Counted from the stretch's first letter, positions 49,839-60,619 are shown. The stretch: 64,000 nt of DNA from Aeromonadales bacterium (GCA_012518835.1 JAAYRH010000033.1:31695-95694), one strand, 5' to 3'. Program-made: numbers and translations. The notes: generated from the sequence alone by a model not told the origin.

Positions 49839-50752
49839 AGAAATTTGGAAAAGTCGCCGTCTTATATGGAGGCCATGCGGCAGAGCGTGAAGTATCATTG
49901 CGCTCCGGAGCGGCAGTGCTAGCCGGCTTACAGCGGGCAGGCGTAGATGCGCATGGCATTGATACCCAAGATTATCCGCTAGCGCGTCTGTTAGAAGATG
50001 GCTTTGAGCGCGCTTTTATAGTGGTGCATGGCCGGGGCGGTGAAGATGGTGCCTTGCAAGGCGCTCTAGAGCATTTAGGGTTGCCCTACACCGGCTCGCG
50101 AGTATTAGGCTCGGCATTGGCGATGGATAAAATACGCACCAAGCAAGTATGGAAAACCTTGGGCTTGCCCACCGCGGACTTTAAAGTGGTGCATAAAAAT
50201 ACTTTTAAGGCCGAAGATGCGGTGACCTTATTGGGTCAGTTTGATGGACCTATCTTTGTCAAACCCGCCAATGAAGGTTCCAGCATTGGTATGACCAAAG
50301 CCACCGATGCGATTACTTTAGCCGATGCGATTGCACAAGCCTTTACCTTTGATGACGAAGTGTTGTTAGAGCGTTTTATTGAAGGTGAAGAGTATACGGT
50401 GAGCATTTTAGGGGAGCAGGCGCTGCCGGCGATCCGTTTACGAACGCCTCATGACTTTTATGATTACTCCGCAAAGTACCAGTCGGGCGATACTGAGTAC
50501 TTATGCCCTTGTGGTTTAGATGAGGCCGATGAGCAAGCGTTGGGCGAGCTAAGTGTCGCCGCTTTTAAGGCCGTCGCGGCCAGTGGTTGGGGGCGGGTGG
50601 ATTTAATGCGCGACCAACAAGGCCAATGGTGTTTACTAGAAGTAAATACGGTGCCGGGCATGACGGAAACCAGCTTAGTCCCTAAATCAGCAGCGGTGGC
50701 GAATTTATCTTTTGATGAACTAGTAGTAGCTGTGTTGGAAATGGCGCACTGA
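49835..50752 (+). CDS. ddlB: D-alanine:D-alanine ligase B
   Basis: DdlB makes the D-Ala-D-Ala dipeptide used by MurF. The 305-residue ATP-grasp protein has the N-terminal [16 protein letters not shown] region (10-25). It has the EGSSIGM loop near 150, and [15 protein letters not shown] with the metal ligands near 268-282. It lies between murC and ftsQ, the standard dcw position. The usual Tyr-type selectivity residues for D-Ala rather than D-Lac were not checked position by position. Confidence 0.96.
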   Translation: MKKFGKVAVLYGGHAAEREVSLRSGAAVLAGLQRAGVDAHGIDTQDYPLARLLEDGFERAFIVVHGRGGEDGALQGALEHLGLPYTGSRVLGSALAMDKIRTKQVWKTLGLPTADFKVVHKNTFKAEDAVTLLGQFDGPIFVKPANEGSSIGMTKATDAITLADAIAQAFTFDDEVLLERFIEGEEYTVSILGEQALPAIRLRTPHDFYDYSAKYQSGDTEYLCPCGLDEADEQALGELSVAAFKAVAASGWGRVDLMRDQQGQWCLLEVNTVPGMTETSLVPKSAAVANLSFDELVVAVLEMAH

Positions 50753-50753
50753 T

Positions 50754-51521
50754 ATGACGTCTGCGGTCACTCGAACTCGGCTAGCATTTATTGCTGGTTT
50801 GACCTTCTTTTTGGTAGTGCTTTCTACCTTGCTGTGGGGGCTGTGGTTGCTGGTGGCGTGGATGACGGCAGCCAATCAGGTGCCGTTGAACAACTTAATA
50901 GTGCAAGGAGAGCATCACTATCTAAGCCGTGACATGGTACGAGAAACTGTGTTGCAGCTACCTGAGGTAGGGAACTTTTTTGCGCTCGAAGTGGATAAGG
51001 TACAGCAGCAGGTACAAGCTCTGCCTTGGGTTTATCAAACTTCAGTACGTAAACAATGGCCAGACACCCTGCGGGTCTATATTGTTGAACAACAAGTGGC
51101 CAGCCGCTGGAACCAAGACGCGCTATTAAATACCCAAGGAGAGATCTTCAGAGCTAACCTTGGAGAGACAAGCTTAGTGTCTTTATCGGGGCCTGATGAT
51201 GAGTCGGCACGAGTATTAAAAGAGTATCAGCGGCTGACCAGCTTATTAACACCCAAGGGTTATCAGATTGAAAGTGTCCATTTGACACCTCGTTTGTCTT
51301 GGGAATTAACATTAGAAAATGGAATAAAACTGTTGCTGGGCCGCGAGGCTATTACGGCAAGGTTACAACGATTTATTGATGTCTATCCGGGTATCGAAGA
51401 GCGCGAGCGAGTCGCTTATCTCGACTTACGTTACGATACTGGGCTGGCAGTGGGATGGAAGCAGGACGAAGAGACGGATAATGACCAAGAGCGCGGAAAG
51501 AAATCTGATCGTCGGGCTTGA
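50754..51521 (+). CDS. ftsQ: Cell division protein FtsQ
   Basis: FtsQ is the bitopic scaffold of the FtsQLB complex. The 255-residue product has a membrane helix (about 12-36) and a POTRA domain (about 42-115, with VQGEHHYLSRDMV). The periplasmic beta domain includes the conserved PWVYQTSVRKQWPDTLRV stretch near 90. It starts one base after ddlB, and its last 41 bases overlap ftsA. Confidence 0.95.
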   Translation: MTSAVTRTRLAFIAGLTFFLVVLSTLLWGLWLLVAWMTAANQVPLNNLIVQGEHHYLSRDMVRETVLQLPEVGNFFALEVDKVQQQVQALPWVYQTSVRKQWPDTLRVYIVEQQVASRWNQDALLNTQGEIFRANLGETSLVSLSGPDDESARVLKEYQRLTSLLTPKGYQIESVHLTPRLSWELTLENGIKLLLGREAITARLQRFIDVYPGIEERERVAYLDLRYDTGLAVGWKQDEETDNDQERGKKSDRRA

Positions 51522-52737
51522 TATCGGCACGGCTAAAGTCACAGCTTTAGTAGGAGAGGTATTGCCAGACGGCGACCTTAATGTCATTGGCCTTGGCAGC
51601 CATTCCTCTAAAGGCATGGATAAAGGCGGTGTGAACGATATTGAATCAGTGGTGAAATCACTGAAGCGCGCGGTTGATGAAGCAGAAATGATGGCGGACT
51701 GTCAGATAACCTCGGTCTACTTAGGGTTGTCGGGCAAGCACATTGATTGTCGTAATGAGACCGGTATGGTGCCGATCTCCGATGAAGAAGTGACTCAAGA
51801 AGACTTAGATAATGTAATTCATACGGCTAAGTCGGTACGACTGTCCGATGAGCATAGGGTCTTACACGTATTGCCTCAAGAGTATTCTATCGACTTTCAA
51901 GAAGGGATAAAAAACCCTATTGGTCTGTCGGGGGTGCGCATGCATGCCAAGGTACATCTAATCACTTGTCATAATGATATGGCGCGCAATATTGAAAAAT
52001 GCGTGGAACGATTAGGGCTGCGAGTAGACCAATTGATATTTAGCGCACTGGCTTCTAGCTATGCGGTACTCACCGACGACGAAAAAGAGTTAGGTGTGTG
52101 TGTGGTAGATATTGGCGGTGGCACCATGGACATGGCGGTATTTACCGGTGGCGCCTTGCGTCATACTAAGGTGATTCCCTATGCTGGTAGTACGGTGACC
52201 AGTGATATTGCTTATGCCTTTGGGACCCCACCGCTGGATGCTGAAGCGATTAAAGTGCGCCATGGTGGTGCATTTAGTCGTTTAGTCAGTAAAGAAGATA
52301 CCATTGAGGTGCCCAGTGTTGGCGGTCGTCCGGCTCGTAGCCTACAACGTCAGACCTTGGCCGAAGTCATCGAACCTCGCTATAGCGAATTGTTGGGTAT
52401 GATTAATCAAGAACTCAGTAAAATTCAGAGCGAGCTAAAAAAGACGGGCGTTAAACACCAGTTAGCGGCGGGATTAGTATTAACGGGAGGGGCAGCGCAA
52501 ATTGAAGGCTTGGTAGAATGTGCTGAACAAATTTTTCAGTGCCAAGTACGCATTGGCCAGCCCAGCGGTGTCAAAGGACTATCAGATTATGTTGAAACAC
52601 CGGTGTACTCCACCGCGGTGGGTTTGTTGCATTATGGGAAAGAGCATCAATCGACACCTCAACAAGATTATAACGGCAAGTCCAGTGTCAGTTCGTTCTT
52701 TAAACGAGTAGGTAACTGGTTGCGTGGCGAATTCTAA
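51481..52737 (+). CDS. ftsA: Cell division protein FtsA
   Basis: FtsA is the actin-like protein that anchors FtsZ to the membrane and recruits later division proteins. I chose the ATG at 51481 (418 residues, near the E. coli 420). The N-terminus then aligns as LIVGLDIGTAKV near 9. The upstream extension to 51376 lies within ftsQ. It has the actin-fold phosphate loops and the VVDIGGGTMD motif near 203. A C-terminal amphipathic membrane-targeting helix (VGNWLRGEF) ends the protein. Confidence 0.96.
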   Translation: MTKSAERNLIVGLDIGTAKVTALVGEVLPDGDLNVIGLGSHSSKGMDKGGVNDIESVVKSLKRAVDEAEMMADCQITSVYLGLSGKHIDCRNETGMVPISDEEVTQEDLDNVIHTAKSVRLSDEHRVLHVLPQEYSIDFQEGIKNPIGLSGVRMHAKVHLITCHNDMARNIEKCVERLGLRVDQLIFSALASSYAVLTDDEKELGVCVVDIGGGTMDMAVFTGGALRHTKVIPYAGSTVTSDIAYAFGTPPLDAEAIKVRHGGAFSRLVSKEDTIEVPSVGGRPARSLQRQTLAEVIEPRYSELLGMINQELSKIQSELKKTGVKHQLAAGLVLTGGAAQIEGLVECAEQIFQCQVRIGQPSGVKGLSDYVETPVYSTAVGLLHYGKEHQSTPQQDYNGKSSVSSFFKRVGNWLRGEF

Positions 52738-52793
52738 TCTTAGTGGGATTACCTTAGCGGTCCTCACCACAAGAGCACAGCGGAGAAATTTTT

Positions 52794-53936
52794 ATGTTTG
52801 AACTGATGAATGATCATGAGCAAGAAGCCGTTATTAAAGTGGTCGGCGTGGGCGGCGGCGGCGGTAATGCCGTTGAGCATATGGTGCGAGAAAACTTAGA
52901 AGGCGTAGAGTTTTTGGCGGTGAATACCGATGCTCAAGCACTGCGTAACTCCAGTGCAAGCAGCACCTTGCAAGTGGGTACCGAGATCACCAAAGGGCTG
53001 GGTGCCGGCGCCAACCCAGAAGTGGGCCGCGATGCCGCACTAGAAGACCGAGATGCTATTCGCGATATGCTAGAGGGTGCCGACATGGTGTTTATTGCTG
53101 CCGGTATGGGCGGCGGTACCGGCACCGGCGCGGCGCCAGTGGTAGCAGAAGTGGCTAAAGAGCTGGGAATTTTAACCGTAGCGGTGGTGACTAAGCCGTT
53201 TGCCTTTGAAGGCAAAAAGCGCATGAGCTATGCCGAGCAAGGTATCAATGAGTTGGCTAAGCACGTGGACTCCTTGATCACCATTCCTAACGATAAGCTG
53301 CTCAAAGTATTGGGCCGTGGCATTTCATTACTCGACGCTTTTAGAGCGGCAAACGATGTGTTGCTGGGTGCGGTACAAGGCATCGCTGAGCTAATTACTC
53401 GTCCTGGTTTGATAAACGTCGACTTTGCCGACGTGCGTACCGTGATGCGTGAAATGGGTACCGCCATGATGGGTACCGGTCACGCTACAGGTGAAGATCG
53501 AGCCGAAGAGGCTGCTGAAAAGGCGATTTCTAGCCCGTTACTAGAAGATGTGGACTTAGCTGGTGCACGGGGTATTTTAGTGAATATTACCGCGGGTCTA
53601 GATATGACCATAGAAGAGTTTGAAACCGTAGGTAATGCAGTTAAAGCTTTTGCTTCGGAGAACGCCACTGTGGTGGTAGGCACGGTGCTGGACCCAGAGA
53701 TTACCGATGAGCTACGCGTCACTGTCGTGGCGACGGGCATTGGCGCTGAGCGTAAGCCAGATATTACCTTAGTTAAGTCAGGCACTAGCAGCCGTGATGA
53801 CAATGGCATGCGCCAAGTAGACAATGCTCGAGAAGACCAAACGGGTAAAATGGTGGTTAATGCCGATAATACTCAAGCCAAAAGTGACATGGATTATTTA
53901 GATATTCCTGCCTTTTTGCGTAAACAGGCCGATTAA
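52794..53936 (+). CDS. ftsZ: Cell division GTPase FtsZ
   Basis: FtsZ is the tubulin homologue that forms the Z-ring. The 380-residue product has the tubulin signature GGGTGTG near 104-110, the T7 loop around [11 protein letters not shown] near 205, and a variable linker. The C-terminal conserved peptide [14 protein letters not shown], which binds FtsA and ZipA, is identical to that of E. coli. A GGAGAA site lies before the ATG. It ends the dcw cluster; lpxC has its own promoter in the next gap. Confidence 0.98.
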   Translation: MFELMNDHEQEAVIKVVGVGGGGGNAVEHMVRENLEGVEFLAVNTDAQALRNSSASSTLQVGTEITKGLGAGANPEVGRDAALEDRDAIRDMLEGADMVFIAAGMGGGTGTGAAPVVAEVAKELGILTVAVVTKPFAFEGKKRMSYAEQGINELAKHVDSLITIPNDKLLKVLGRGISLLDAFRAANDVLLGAVQGIAELITRPGLINVDFADVRTVMREMGTAMMGTGHATGEDRAEEAAEKAISSPLLEDVDLAGARGILVNITAGLDMTIEEFETVGNAVKAFASENATVVVGTVLDPEITDELRVTVVATGIGAERKPDITLVKSGTSSRDDNGMRQVDNAREDQTGKMVVNADNTQAKSDMDYLDIPAFLRKQAD

Positions 53937-53949
53937 ATAAAAGGCGAAA

Positions 53950-53978
53950 TTGGCGGTAAACCATTATTATGCTAGCAT
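53950..53978 (+). promoter_or_regulatory. Extended -10 promoter of lpxC
   Basis: TTGGCG (53950-53955), a 17-base spacer and TAGCAT (53973-53978) with the preceding TGC extended element lie about 65 bases before the lpxC ATG. Confidence 0.55.
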
Positions 53979-54043
53979 ACGAGGCTGATTGAACTAGGTT
54001 CAAATCTGGCCACTTTGGCGGATAGGTTACTGGCGGATACTTT

Positions 54044-54967
54044 ATGATTAGACAACGAACGTTAAAAAATACCGTGCAAGCTACTGGAATAGGCTTGCAC
54101 TCCGGACATAAGGTACAAATGACCTTTGTGCCTGCGCCGGCAAACACAGGTATTGTGTTTCGTCGTACCGATCTTACCCCTACTGTCGACATTAAAGCAG
54201 AGGCCGCATTAGTTAAAGATACCATGCTGTGCACCGCTTTAGTTAATGAAGATGGTGTACGGGTTTCTACCATAGAACACTTATCTGCAGCCTTAGCCGG
54301 CTTAGGCATCGATAATCTCTTTATAGAAGTTGATGCCCCGGAAATTCCGGTAATGGATGGCAGCTCGCATCCTTTTATTTACTTACTGCAATCGGGTGGT
54401 ATTCACGAACTTAATGCGCTGAAGCGTTTTATTCGCATTAAAGAGACCATTCGCGTAGAAGACGGCGACAAATGGGCCGAGCTTCGCCCTTATGGTGATG
54501 GCTTTAAAATGGATTTAACTATCGATTTTGACCATCCCGTGTTTGCGGGACAGCCTCAGCAGTTGGTGCTCGACTTTTCTGGCGCCGCGTTCGTCAAAGA
54601 GTTAAGCCGAGCGCGCACTTTTGGCTTTATGCGAGATATTGAGTACTTACATTCACAAAATCTAGCCCTAGGTGGCAGTCTAGAAAACGCTGTGGTACTG
54701 GATGATTATAAAGTACTGAACGAAGACGGTCTGCGCTATCCTAACGAGTTTGTTAAGCATAAAATGCTGGATGCGATTGGCGACCTTTATATGTGTAATC
54801 ACAGCATTTTAGGCGAGTTCTGTGCTTATAAAACGGGACATGCCCTTAATAACACCTTGTTGCGTGCCATGCTGGCCAACACACAAGCATGGGAGCTGGT
54901 CACCTTTGGCGAACAAGACGCCACTTCTCCCATTCGTTATTACGACCATGCTTATAGCCCCGCCTAA
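54044..54967 (+). CDS. lpxC: UDP-3-O-acyl-GlcNAc deacetylase LpxC
   Basis: LpxC catalyses the committed step of lipid A synthesis and is a zinc deacetylase. The 307-residue product has zinc ligands H79 (IEHLSA), H239 and D243 ([10 protein letters not shown]), with E78 and H266 as catalytic residues. Its C-terminus (ending YYDHAYSPA) lacks the Leu-Ala...AVLA tail that FtsH recognises in E. coli, so turnover control is probably different. It follows ftsZ, with its own promoter and a terminator. Confidence 0.96.
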   Translation: MIRQRTLKNTVQATGIGLHSGHKVQMTFVPAPANTGIVFRRTDLTPTVDIKAEAALVKDTMLCTALVNEDGVRVSTIEHLSAALAGLGIDNLFIEVDAPEIPVMDGSSHPFIYLLQSGGIHELNALKRFIRIKETIRVEDGDKWAELRPYGDGFKMDLTIDFDHPVFAGQPQQLVLDFSGAAFVKELSRARTFGFMRDIEYLHSQNLALGGSLENAVVLDDYKVLNEDGLRYPNEFVKHKMLDAIGDLYMCNHSILGEFCAYKTGHALNNTLLRAMLANTQAWELVTFGEQDATSPIRYYDHAYSPA

Positions 54968-54979
54968 GTAATATTCAAG

Positions 54980-55014
54980 ACACACCAGCCTACTTAATGC
55001 TGGTGTGTTTTCTT
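54980..55014 (+). terminator. Terminator after lpxC
   Basis: ACACACCAGC pairs with GCTGGTGTGT around nine bases, followed by TTTTCTTTT. It lies only 23 bases before the M23 peptidase ATG. Confidence 0.8.
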
Positions 55015-55036
55015 TTCTCAGCCGTAGTGTAATTTC

Positions 55037-55888
55037 ATGAACCATACCGCTTCTGTTGCTGGCGCTAATGCCAAGTTTCACTTTCCCCTGTATGGCTGGC
55101 TATTGTTATTGCTAGTGGCTCAGCTACCGGTGACCTTATATTTTTATAGTCAATGGCAGCACCTCCAACAGCAACACCGCCAGTTAACTCAACAGTTGCA
55201 GCAACAAACCCATTATCAACAGCAGCAAATGAGCCAAGTAGGCCAACGCCTAGGTCAGTTGCAAGCAGAGCTAGGTCAGTTGAGCAATTTAGGCCAGCGC
55301 TTAAGGGCTGACTATGGTCTGGCCGGTGAGCTGCCTTTGCCGGGTGTTAGTCCTTCGGTTTTTTCTGTGCCCATCACCCGTTTTTCTGCTCTGCATCAAA
55401 CCTTGACGCAAGTGAGCCAACAGACCCAAGAATATGGGATGAGCTTTGCAGCACTTGAATCCTTACTGCTTAACCTCCATATCAATCAATTAACTGAAAT
55501 CAATGGTCACCCAGTACCGGGGCACAGCCGTATGAATTCTGGGTTTGGAAAAAGAGTTGATCCCTTTACTCGCCAAGCACGTTGGCATCGCGGATTAGAT
55601 TTTTCTGGGCAATTAGATGAGCCCATTGCTGCCACTGCCGCGGGAGTGGTGAGCCTTGCGAAGTATCACCCCGATTTTGGTAACATGGTTGAAATTAACC
55701 ATGGGCAAGGTTTTACGACTCGCTATGCTCATTTAAATAGCCAGCAGGTATCGGTAGGTGAGCGAGTAGATAAAGGGCAAGAGATAGCCCGTATGGGGCG
55801 CACCGGTAGAGCGACAGGAGTGCACCTGCATTATGAAGTATTAAAGGGTAACAGACAGCTGGATCCAGCGCGTTTCTTGCCGCATTAA
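55037..55888 (+). CDS. Membrane-anchored M23 (LytM-type) peptidase-like protein upstream of secA
   Basis: This 283-residue protein has one N-terminal membrane helix (about 20-37) and a Gln-rich coiled coil (about 40-92). A C-terminal M23/LytM domain (about 160-280) has its zinc ligands all present: H184 and D188 in WHRGLDF, and H263/H265 in GVHLHYE. An active peptidoglycan endopeptidase or an amidase activator in the periplasm is likely. It occupies the place of secM in E. coli. No Shine-Dalgarno site precedes the ATG, yet no other start fits. The precise function is not known to me. Confidence 0.85.
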   Translation: MNHTASVAGANAKFHFPLYGWLLLLLVAQLPVTLYFYSQWQHLQQQHRQLTQQLQQQTHYQQQQMSQVGQRLGQLQAELGQLSNLGQRLRADYGLAGELPLPGVSPSVFSVPITRFSALHQTLTQVSQQTQEYGMSFAALESLLLNLHINQLTEINGHPVPGHSRMNSGFGKRVDPFTRQARWHRGLDFSGQLDEPIAATAAGVVSLAKYHPDFGNMVEINHGQGFTTRYAHLNSQQVSVGERVDKGQEIARMGRTGRATGVHLHYEVLKGNRQLDPARFLPH

Positions 55889-55893
55889 GTTCG

Positions 55894-55915
55894 CCCCCGT
55901 AGGGGTTTTATTTTT
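55894..55915 (+). terminator. Weak hairpin between the M23 gene and secA
   Basis: CCCC-GTA-GGGG followed by TTTTATTTTT gives a short four-base-pair stem with a T-run. It could be a weak terminator or attenuator in front of secA. The stem is too short to be sure. Confidence 0.4.
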
Positions 55916-55936
55916 CATTATCATTATTGGCCACTT

Positions 55937-58666
55937 ATGATCACTAAATTTTTTACTAAAGTAGTGGGTAGTCGTAACGACAGAACACTAAAACGACTAC
56001 GTAAAGTTGTAAATGAAATCAATGCGATGGAGCCTAAATTTGAGGCATTATCCGATGGGGAATTACAAGCTAAAACGGCTGAGTTTCGCCAGCGTTTAGA
56101 TGAAGGTGAAACGTTAGACCAGTTATTACCAGAAGCTTTTGCGACGGTGCGAGAAGCCTCACGCCGGGTATTTGGTATGCGCCATTTTGATATGCAACTG
56201 TTGGGCGGCATTGTGTTGCACAACAATCAGATTGCTGAAATGAAAACTGGTGAAGGTAAAACCCTAACTGCGACCTTGCCTGTTTATTTAAACGCGCTTT
56301 TGGGGCGTGGTGTGCATATTATTACCGTTAACGATTACCTAGCACGTCGTGATGCGGACACCAACCGACCTTTATTTGAATTTTTAGGAATGAGTGTCGA
56401 CTGTAATCTAGCCGGCATGAATCATGATGAAAAGCAGGCCGCTTATGCCGCCGACATCACCTATGGTACCAACAACGAGTTTGGCTTTGATTATCTGCGT
56501 GACAATATGGCGTTTTCGCCAGAGCAGCGAGTACAAAGACCCTTGTATTATGCGTTGATCGACGAAGTCGACTCGGTATTGATAGATGAAGCCCGTACGC
56601 CGCTGATCATTTCAGGACCCGCAGAAGATAGTTCAGAGCTTTATATTCAAATTAATAAGTTGATCCCAAAGCTAGTTAAACAAGACGAAGAAGATACTGA
56701 AGAATATACCGGTGATGGTCACTACACCGTAGATGAAAAAAACAAACAGGCGTTATTAACAGAGAATGGCCAAATCTTCGTTGAAGAAGAGCTCAAGCGT
56801 ATGGGCCTAATCGACGAGCATGACTCGTTATTCTCTGCCGGAAATATTGCGCTGTTAGCCCATGTGAATGCAGGGCTGCGTGCTCACACCTTATTTGAGC
56901 GCAACGTGGATTATATTGTTCAAGACGATGAAGTCATTATTGTCGATGAGCATACCGGTCGGACTATGCCCGGCCGCCGCTGGTCTGAAGGCTTACACCA
57001 AGCCGTTGAAGCCTTAGAAGGGGTGAAAATACAAAATGAAAACCAGACCCTAGCTTCTATTACCTTTCAAAACTTTTTCCGCTTATATGAAAAGCTAGCG
57101 GGAATGACCGGTACCGCCGATACTGAAGCCTTTGAATTTCAGCATATTTATGGCCTAAACACCGTCGTTATCCCAACTAACCGTCCTATGGCGCGTAATG
57201 ATATGGGAGACTTGGTTTATTTGACGGCAGCTGAAAAATACGACGCCATAGTGGCGGATATCAAAGGCTGCGTCGAGCGTGGTCAGCCGGTATTAGTAGG
57301 TACTGTCTCTATAGAAAACTCCGAGCTCTTGTCTAATGTTTTGACTAAAGAAGGCATTGAGCACCATGTCTTGAACGCCAAGTTTCATGCCAGCGAAGCA
57401 CAGATAATTGCCGAAGCGGGTAAAGCCGGCGTGGTCACCATTGCTACTAATATGGCGGGGCGTGGTACCGATATCGTGCTTGGCGGCAACTGGCAAGCAG
57501 AAATAGCGGCGTTAACCGAGCCGAGCGAAGAGCAAATTGACGCCATTAAAGCCGCTTGGCAGGAGCGTCACGATGCGGTAATTGCCGCCGGTGGTTTGCA
57601 TATCATTGGTACCGAGCGTCATGAGTCGCGCCGTATCGATAACCAGTTACGAGGCCGTGCGGGTCGTCAGGGGGATGTGGGCTCTAGCCGCTTCTATCTG
57701 TCAATGGAAGATGCCCTGATGCGTATTTTCGCCTCTGACCGTGTCACCGGCATGATGAAAAAGCTTGGCATGGAAAAAGGCGAAGCCATAGAGCACCCTT
57801 GGGTCAGTCGCGCCATTGAAAATGCCCAGCGCAAAGTGGAGACTCGCAACTTTGACATTCGTAAGAACTTGCTGGAGTTTGATGATGTTGCCAACGATCA
57901 GCGTAAAGTGATCTATGAGCAGCGTAATGAGCTGCTCGACACCGGTGATATTAGCGAAACCATTAGTGTGATCCGTGATGATGTTATTAATGGCATTGTC
58001 GATGAATATATTCCTCCTCAGTCACTGGAAGAAATGTGGGACGTTCCTGGCCTTGAGCATCGTTTAGCTGCCGACTTTGATTTAGACGTCCCAATACAAC
58101 AGTGGCTAAAAGAGAATGATAAAATTCACGACGAAGATATTCGTGAGCAAGTATTAGCTCTGGCCGCTACAGCGTATGCTGAAAAAGAAGCCATCGTTGG
58201 TGCAGAGGTACTGCGCCAGTTTGAAATATCGGTGATGCTCCAAACCCTAGATACCTTGTGGAAAGAGCATTTGGCCGCGATGGATCACTTGCGCCAAGGC
58301 ATTCACTTGCGCGGTTACGCCCAAAAGAACCCTAAGCAAGAATATAAACGCGAGTCTTATGAGTTGTTTACGCAATTGCTAGAAACTCTCAAGCGTGAAG
58401 TGGTCAGTATTCTGAGCCGAGTAAAAGTACAAAGCCAAGAGGAAGTTGAAGCAATTGATGCTGAACGCCAGCAAGCTGCGGCTAACTTAGGCCAAAGCTA
58501 CCAGCATGCTTCTGCTGATAATCTGCTCGAAGAGGGAGGTGCCGCACCCGAGGCAGACGAGCCGTCGGCTCCTTTTGTACGTGATGGACAAAAAATTGGT
58601 CGTAACGACGCTTGTCCATGCGGCTCAGGCAAAAAATATAAACACTGTCATGGGCAATTGACCTAA
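55937..58666 (+). CDS. secA: Preprotein translocase ATPase SecA
   Basis: SecA drives post-translational protein export through SecYEG. The 909-residue product has Walker A in TGEGKTLT (near 104-111) and [11 protein letters not shown] near 209-219. The motif [11 protein letters not shown] lies near 505, the helical scaffold follows, and the C-terminal zinc-binding tail [14 protein letters not shown] binds SecB. It is very similar to E. coli SecA. The sequence TTGGCCACTT before the ATG is not a ribosome-binding site, so its translation may be coupled or regulated. mutT, which follows in E. coli, is absent. Confidence 0.98.
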   Translation: MITKFFTKVVGSRNDRTLKRLRKVVNEINAMEPKFEALSDGELQAKTAEFRQRLDEGETLDQLLPEAFATVREASRRVFGMRHFDMQLLGGIVLHNNQIAEMKTGEGKTLTATLPVYLNALLGRGVHIITVNDYLARRDADTNRPLFEFLGMSVDCNLAGMNHDEKQAAYAADITYGTNNEFGFDYLRDNMAFSPEQRVQRPLYYALIDEVDSVLIDEARTPLIISGPAEDSSELYIQINKLIPKLVKQDEEDTEEYTGDGHYTVDEKNKQALLTENGQIFVEEELKRMGLIDEHDSLFSAGNIALLAHVNAGLRAHTLFERNVDYIVQDDEVIIVDEHTGRTMPGRRWSEGLHQAVEALEGVKIQNENQTLASITFQNFFRLYEKLAGMTGTADTEAFEFQHIYGLNTVVIPTNRPMARNDMGDLVYLTAAEKYDAIVADIKGCVERGQPVLVGTVSIENSELLSNVLTKEGIEHHVLNAKFHASEAQIIAEAGKAGVVTIATNMAGRGTDIVLGGNWQAEIAALTEPSEEQIDAIKAAWQERHDAVIAAGGLHIIGTERHESRRIDNQLRGRAGRQGDVGSSRFYLSMEDALMRIFASDRVTGMMKKLGMEKGEAIEHPWVSRAIENAQRKVETRNFDIRKNLLEFDDVANDQRKVIYEQRNELLDTGDISETISVIRDDVINGIVDEYIPPQSLEEMWDVPGLEHRLAADFDLDVPIQQWLKENDKIHDEDIREQVLALAATAYAEKEAIVGAEVLRQFEISVMLQTLDTLWKEHLAAMDHLRQGIHLRGYAQKNPKQEYKRESYELFTQLLETLKREVVSILSRVKVQSQEEVEAIDAERQQAAANLGQSYQHASADNLLEEGGAAPEADEPSAPFVRDGQKIGRNDACPCGSGKKYKHCHGQLT

Positions 58667-58685
58667 CTAGTTGGTGTTTATGGAC

Positions 58686-58715
58686 AGCCGCCTTATGATA
58701 AGGCGGCTTTTTTTT
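58686..58715 (+). terminator. Terminator after secA
   Basis: AGCCGCCTT pairs with AAGGCGGCT around five bases and runs into eight T residues. It separates secA from the chemoreceptor pair. Confidence 0.9.
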
Positions 58716-58762
58716 GTCTGAAATACCCTCCTCATTACCCTATATAGATTAAGGCTTTTTTA

Positions 58763-58789
58763 TTAAGTAAAACTAATTTAGGCCGATAC
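58763..58789 (+). promoter_or_regulatory. Sigma-28 (FliA) type promoter of the first chemoreceptor
   Basis: TTAAGTAA (58763-58770), an 11-base spacer and GCCGATAC (58782-58789) match the flagellar sigma-28 pattern TAAAGTTT-N11-GCCGATAA well, with seven of eight bases in the -10. It lies about 45 bases before the start codon. Confidence 0.65.
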
Positions 58790-58832
58790 CGTATTGAGTA
58801 CTGTTATTTAATTTGGCAACTGGAGTGCCTTT

Positions 58833-60497
58833 ATGAATCAAAAAATAACTTTGAAGGGCTTGATCCGTCTCGTGTTTCTGGGTGCGTTGGTGCTGGCGCT
58901 GATTTTAGCAGGAACGCTATATCTATTATTACAATCGCAAGAGCGAGTAACACAAACTCAAGAGGCGCGCTACGAACAGTTTAACCTCAGCAATATGATG
59001 CACATGAACTCGCTGGCTCTGTCTAATGAAATTCGAAACTTTGTAGTAACCGCCAGTAAGCGTAGCTTAGATAACTACCAAGCTATTTTTGCGATAACCG
59101 ATGGGCGGGCGCCGCGGCCTAACGGTATCACCTTATCTAACAAAGACATGGTGGCTCAATTAGAGGTATCTGCCCAAGAAAAGGCCCTATTACTAGAAGG
59201 CTTAACAGGTACCGAAGTGATGGGTGCTATGGAAGAGCAAGCCATCGCCTTAGTGAACGCAGGCCAATTAGAAGCCGCTCAAGCCTTGGTGTTTAGCGAG
59301 CGCTATGATGAGGCTCGAGAAAGTATGTCGGCATCAGCGGGTAAGGCAATTTCGTTGATGCTTGCCCGAGAAGCGCAAGAGTTAGCACAACACGAGCGCC
59401 GTAATCAGCAACTTGTGGTGGGCATGAGCGCGTTAGCCTTATTATTGGTGGGGATGAGTTTGTTATTAGGCTGGTCGTTACGACGGTTAGTGCTGTTGCC
59501 GTTAGGGGCAGAGCCTAGTGAAATGGAGCGGGTCGTCACTCGAATTGCTGATGGCGACTTAAGCTTACAGTTTGATAATCACGCCACCGGTGTTTATGAA
59601 AAGCTGCGGGATATGAATGACAAACTGCGCAATATGATTGGCCATATTATTCAGTCTAGTAGCAGCTTATCGGCTGCTGCAGAGCAGACCTCGGCTATTT
59701 CTTCTCAAACTAGCACTAACTTAGCTCGCCAGCAGCAAGATACCGATCAAGTGGCAGCGGCCATCAATGAAATGTCAGCCACGGTACAAGAAGTGTCGCA
59801 AAATACCAGTTTGGCTGCGAGCTCGGCTAGTGCCGCTAATGATGCTGCCGAGCAGGGTAAAGTGGTGGTGCAGCAAACGGTGGCGTCTATTGGTCGGTTG
59901 GCCGATGAAGTCGCTGCCACCGGACAGATTGTGCAATCGCTTGCCGATAGCAGTGTTGAAATCAACTCGGTAGTAGAGGTGATCCAAGAGATAGCCGATC
60001 GCACTAATTTATTGGCGCTTAACGCCGCTATTGAAGCGGCGCGCGCCGGTGAGCAGGGCCGAGGTTTTGCGGTGGTGGCGACTGAAGTACGTAACCTTGC
60101 CGAGCAGACTCAACATTCATCTCAGGAAATAGTCACGACTATTGCTAAGTTACAAGGGGATGCGGATCAGGCCATGGCGGCTATGGCCAATGGTCGCCGA
60201 CAAGTGGAATTAACCGTAAGCCAAGCTCACGAAGCAGAGCAAGCCTTAGAGCTTATCAGTGAAGCAGTCACAATTATTAATGACATGAGTGCGCAAATTG
60301 CTACCGCCGTAGAAGAGCAAGCCACGGTAACGGAAGATATTAGCCGTAACTTAACCGTGATCCGTGAGGTAGGTGATGAAACCGCCAGCGGCGCTCAGCA
60401 AACAGCCGATGCGAGCCGTGAGTTAACAGAGCTGGCTGCAGGTTTACAAGAATTGATACAAGACTTTAAATTAGAGCCTGCTAGACGACGCGGCTAA
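58833..60497 (+). CDS. Methyl-accepting chemotaxis protein (first of tandem pair)
   Basis: This transmembrane chemoreceptor has 554 residues. TM1 spans about 11-34, a helical periplasmic sensor about 36-190 and TM2 about 193-215. HAMP spans about 216-270, and the signalling coiled coil has the conserved tip [33 protein letters not shown] (in part, near 384-416). The sensor has a [10 protein letters not shown]...PRPNG pattern seen in many uncharacterised receptors; the ligand is unknown. It lacks the C-terminal NWETF-type CheR/CheB pentapeptide. It pairs with the next gene, a paralogue of equal length. Confidence 0.95.
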   Translation: MNQKITLKGLIRLVFLGALVLALILAGTLYLLLQSQERVTQTQEARYEQFNLSNMMHMNSLALSNEIRNFVVTASKRSLDNYQAIFAITDGRAPRPNGITLSNKDMVAQLEVSAQEKALLLEGLTGTEVMGAMEEQAIALVNAGQLEAAQALVFSERYDEARESMSASAGKAISLMLAREAQELAQHERRNQQLVVGMSALALLLVGMSLLLGWSLRRLVLLPLGAEPSEMERVVTRIADGDLSLQFDNHATGVYEKLRDMNDKLRNMIGHIIQSSSSLSAAAEQTSAISSQTSTNLARQQQDTDQVAAAINEMSATVQEVSQNTSLAASSASAANDAAEQGKVVVQQTVASIGRLADEVAATGQIVQSLADSSVEINSVVEVIQEIADRTNLLALNAAIEAARAGEQGRGFAVVATEVRNLAEQTQHSSQEIVTTIAKLQGDADQAMAAMANGRRQVELTVSQAHEAEQALELISEAVTIINDMSAQIATAVEEQATVTEDISRNLTVIREVGDETASGAQQTADASRELTELAAGLQELIQDFKLEPARRRG

Positions 60498-60528
60498 TTG
60501 ATAAAATAAACCTGCGTTATTAAGAGAG

Positions 60529-60555
60529 CCTCGCTTAAAAAAGCGAGGTTTTTTT
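60529..60555 (+). terminator. Terminator between the two chemoreceptors
   Basis: CCTCGCTT pairs with AAGCGAGG around AAAA, followed by seven T residues. It shows that the two receptors are transcribed separately. Confidence 0.85.
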
Positions 60556-60619
60556 ATTACCAAAAAAGCGATAAAAGAGCGAAGATAAACGTGAATGTAA
60601 TCAGTATTCCGACCTTTTG

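Noticed and set aside
53480-53824. Antisense open frames across ftsZ
   Set aside because: Ser/Thr-rich products in the complement of a highly expressed gene, with no start signals.
55912-55930. ATTATCATTATT resembles part of a Fur box before secA
   Set aside because: Only about two hexamers match, it lies right at the start codon rather than over a promoter, and A/T-rich leaders often give such matches.
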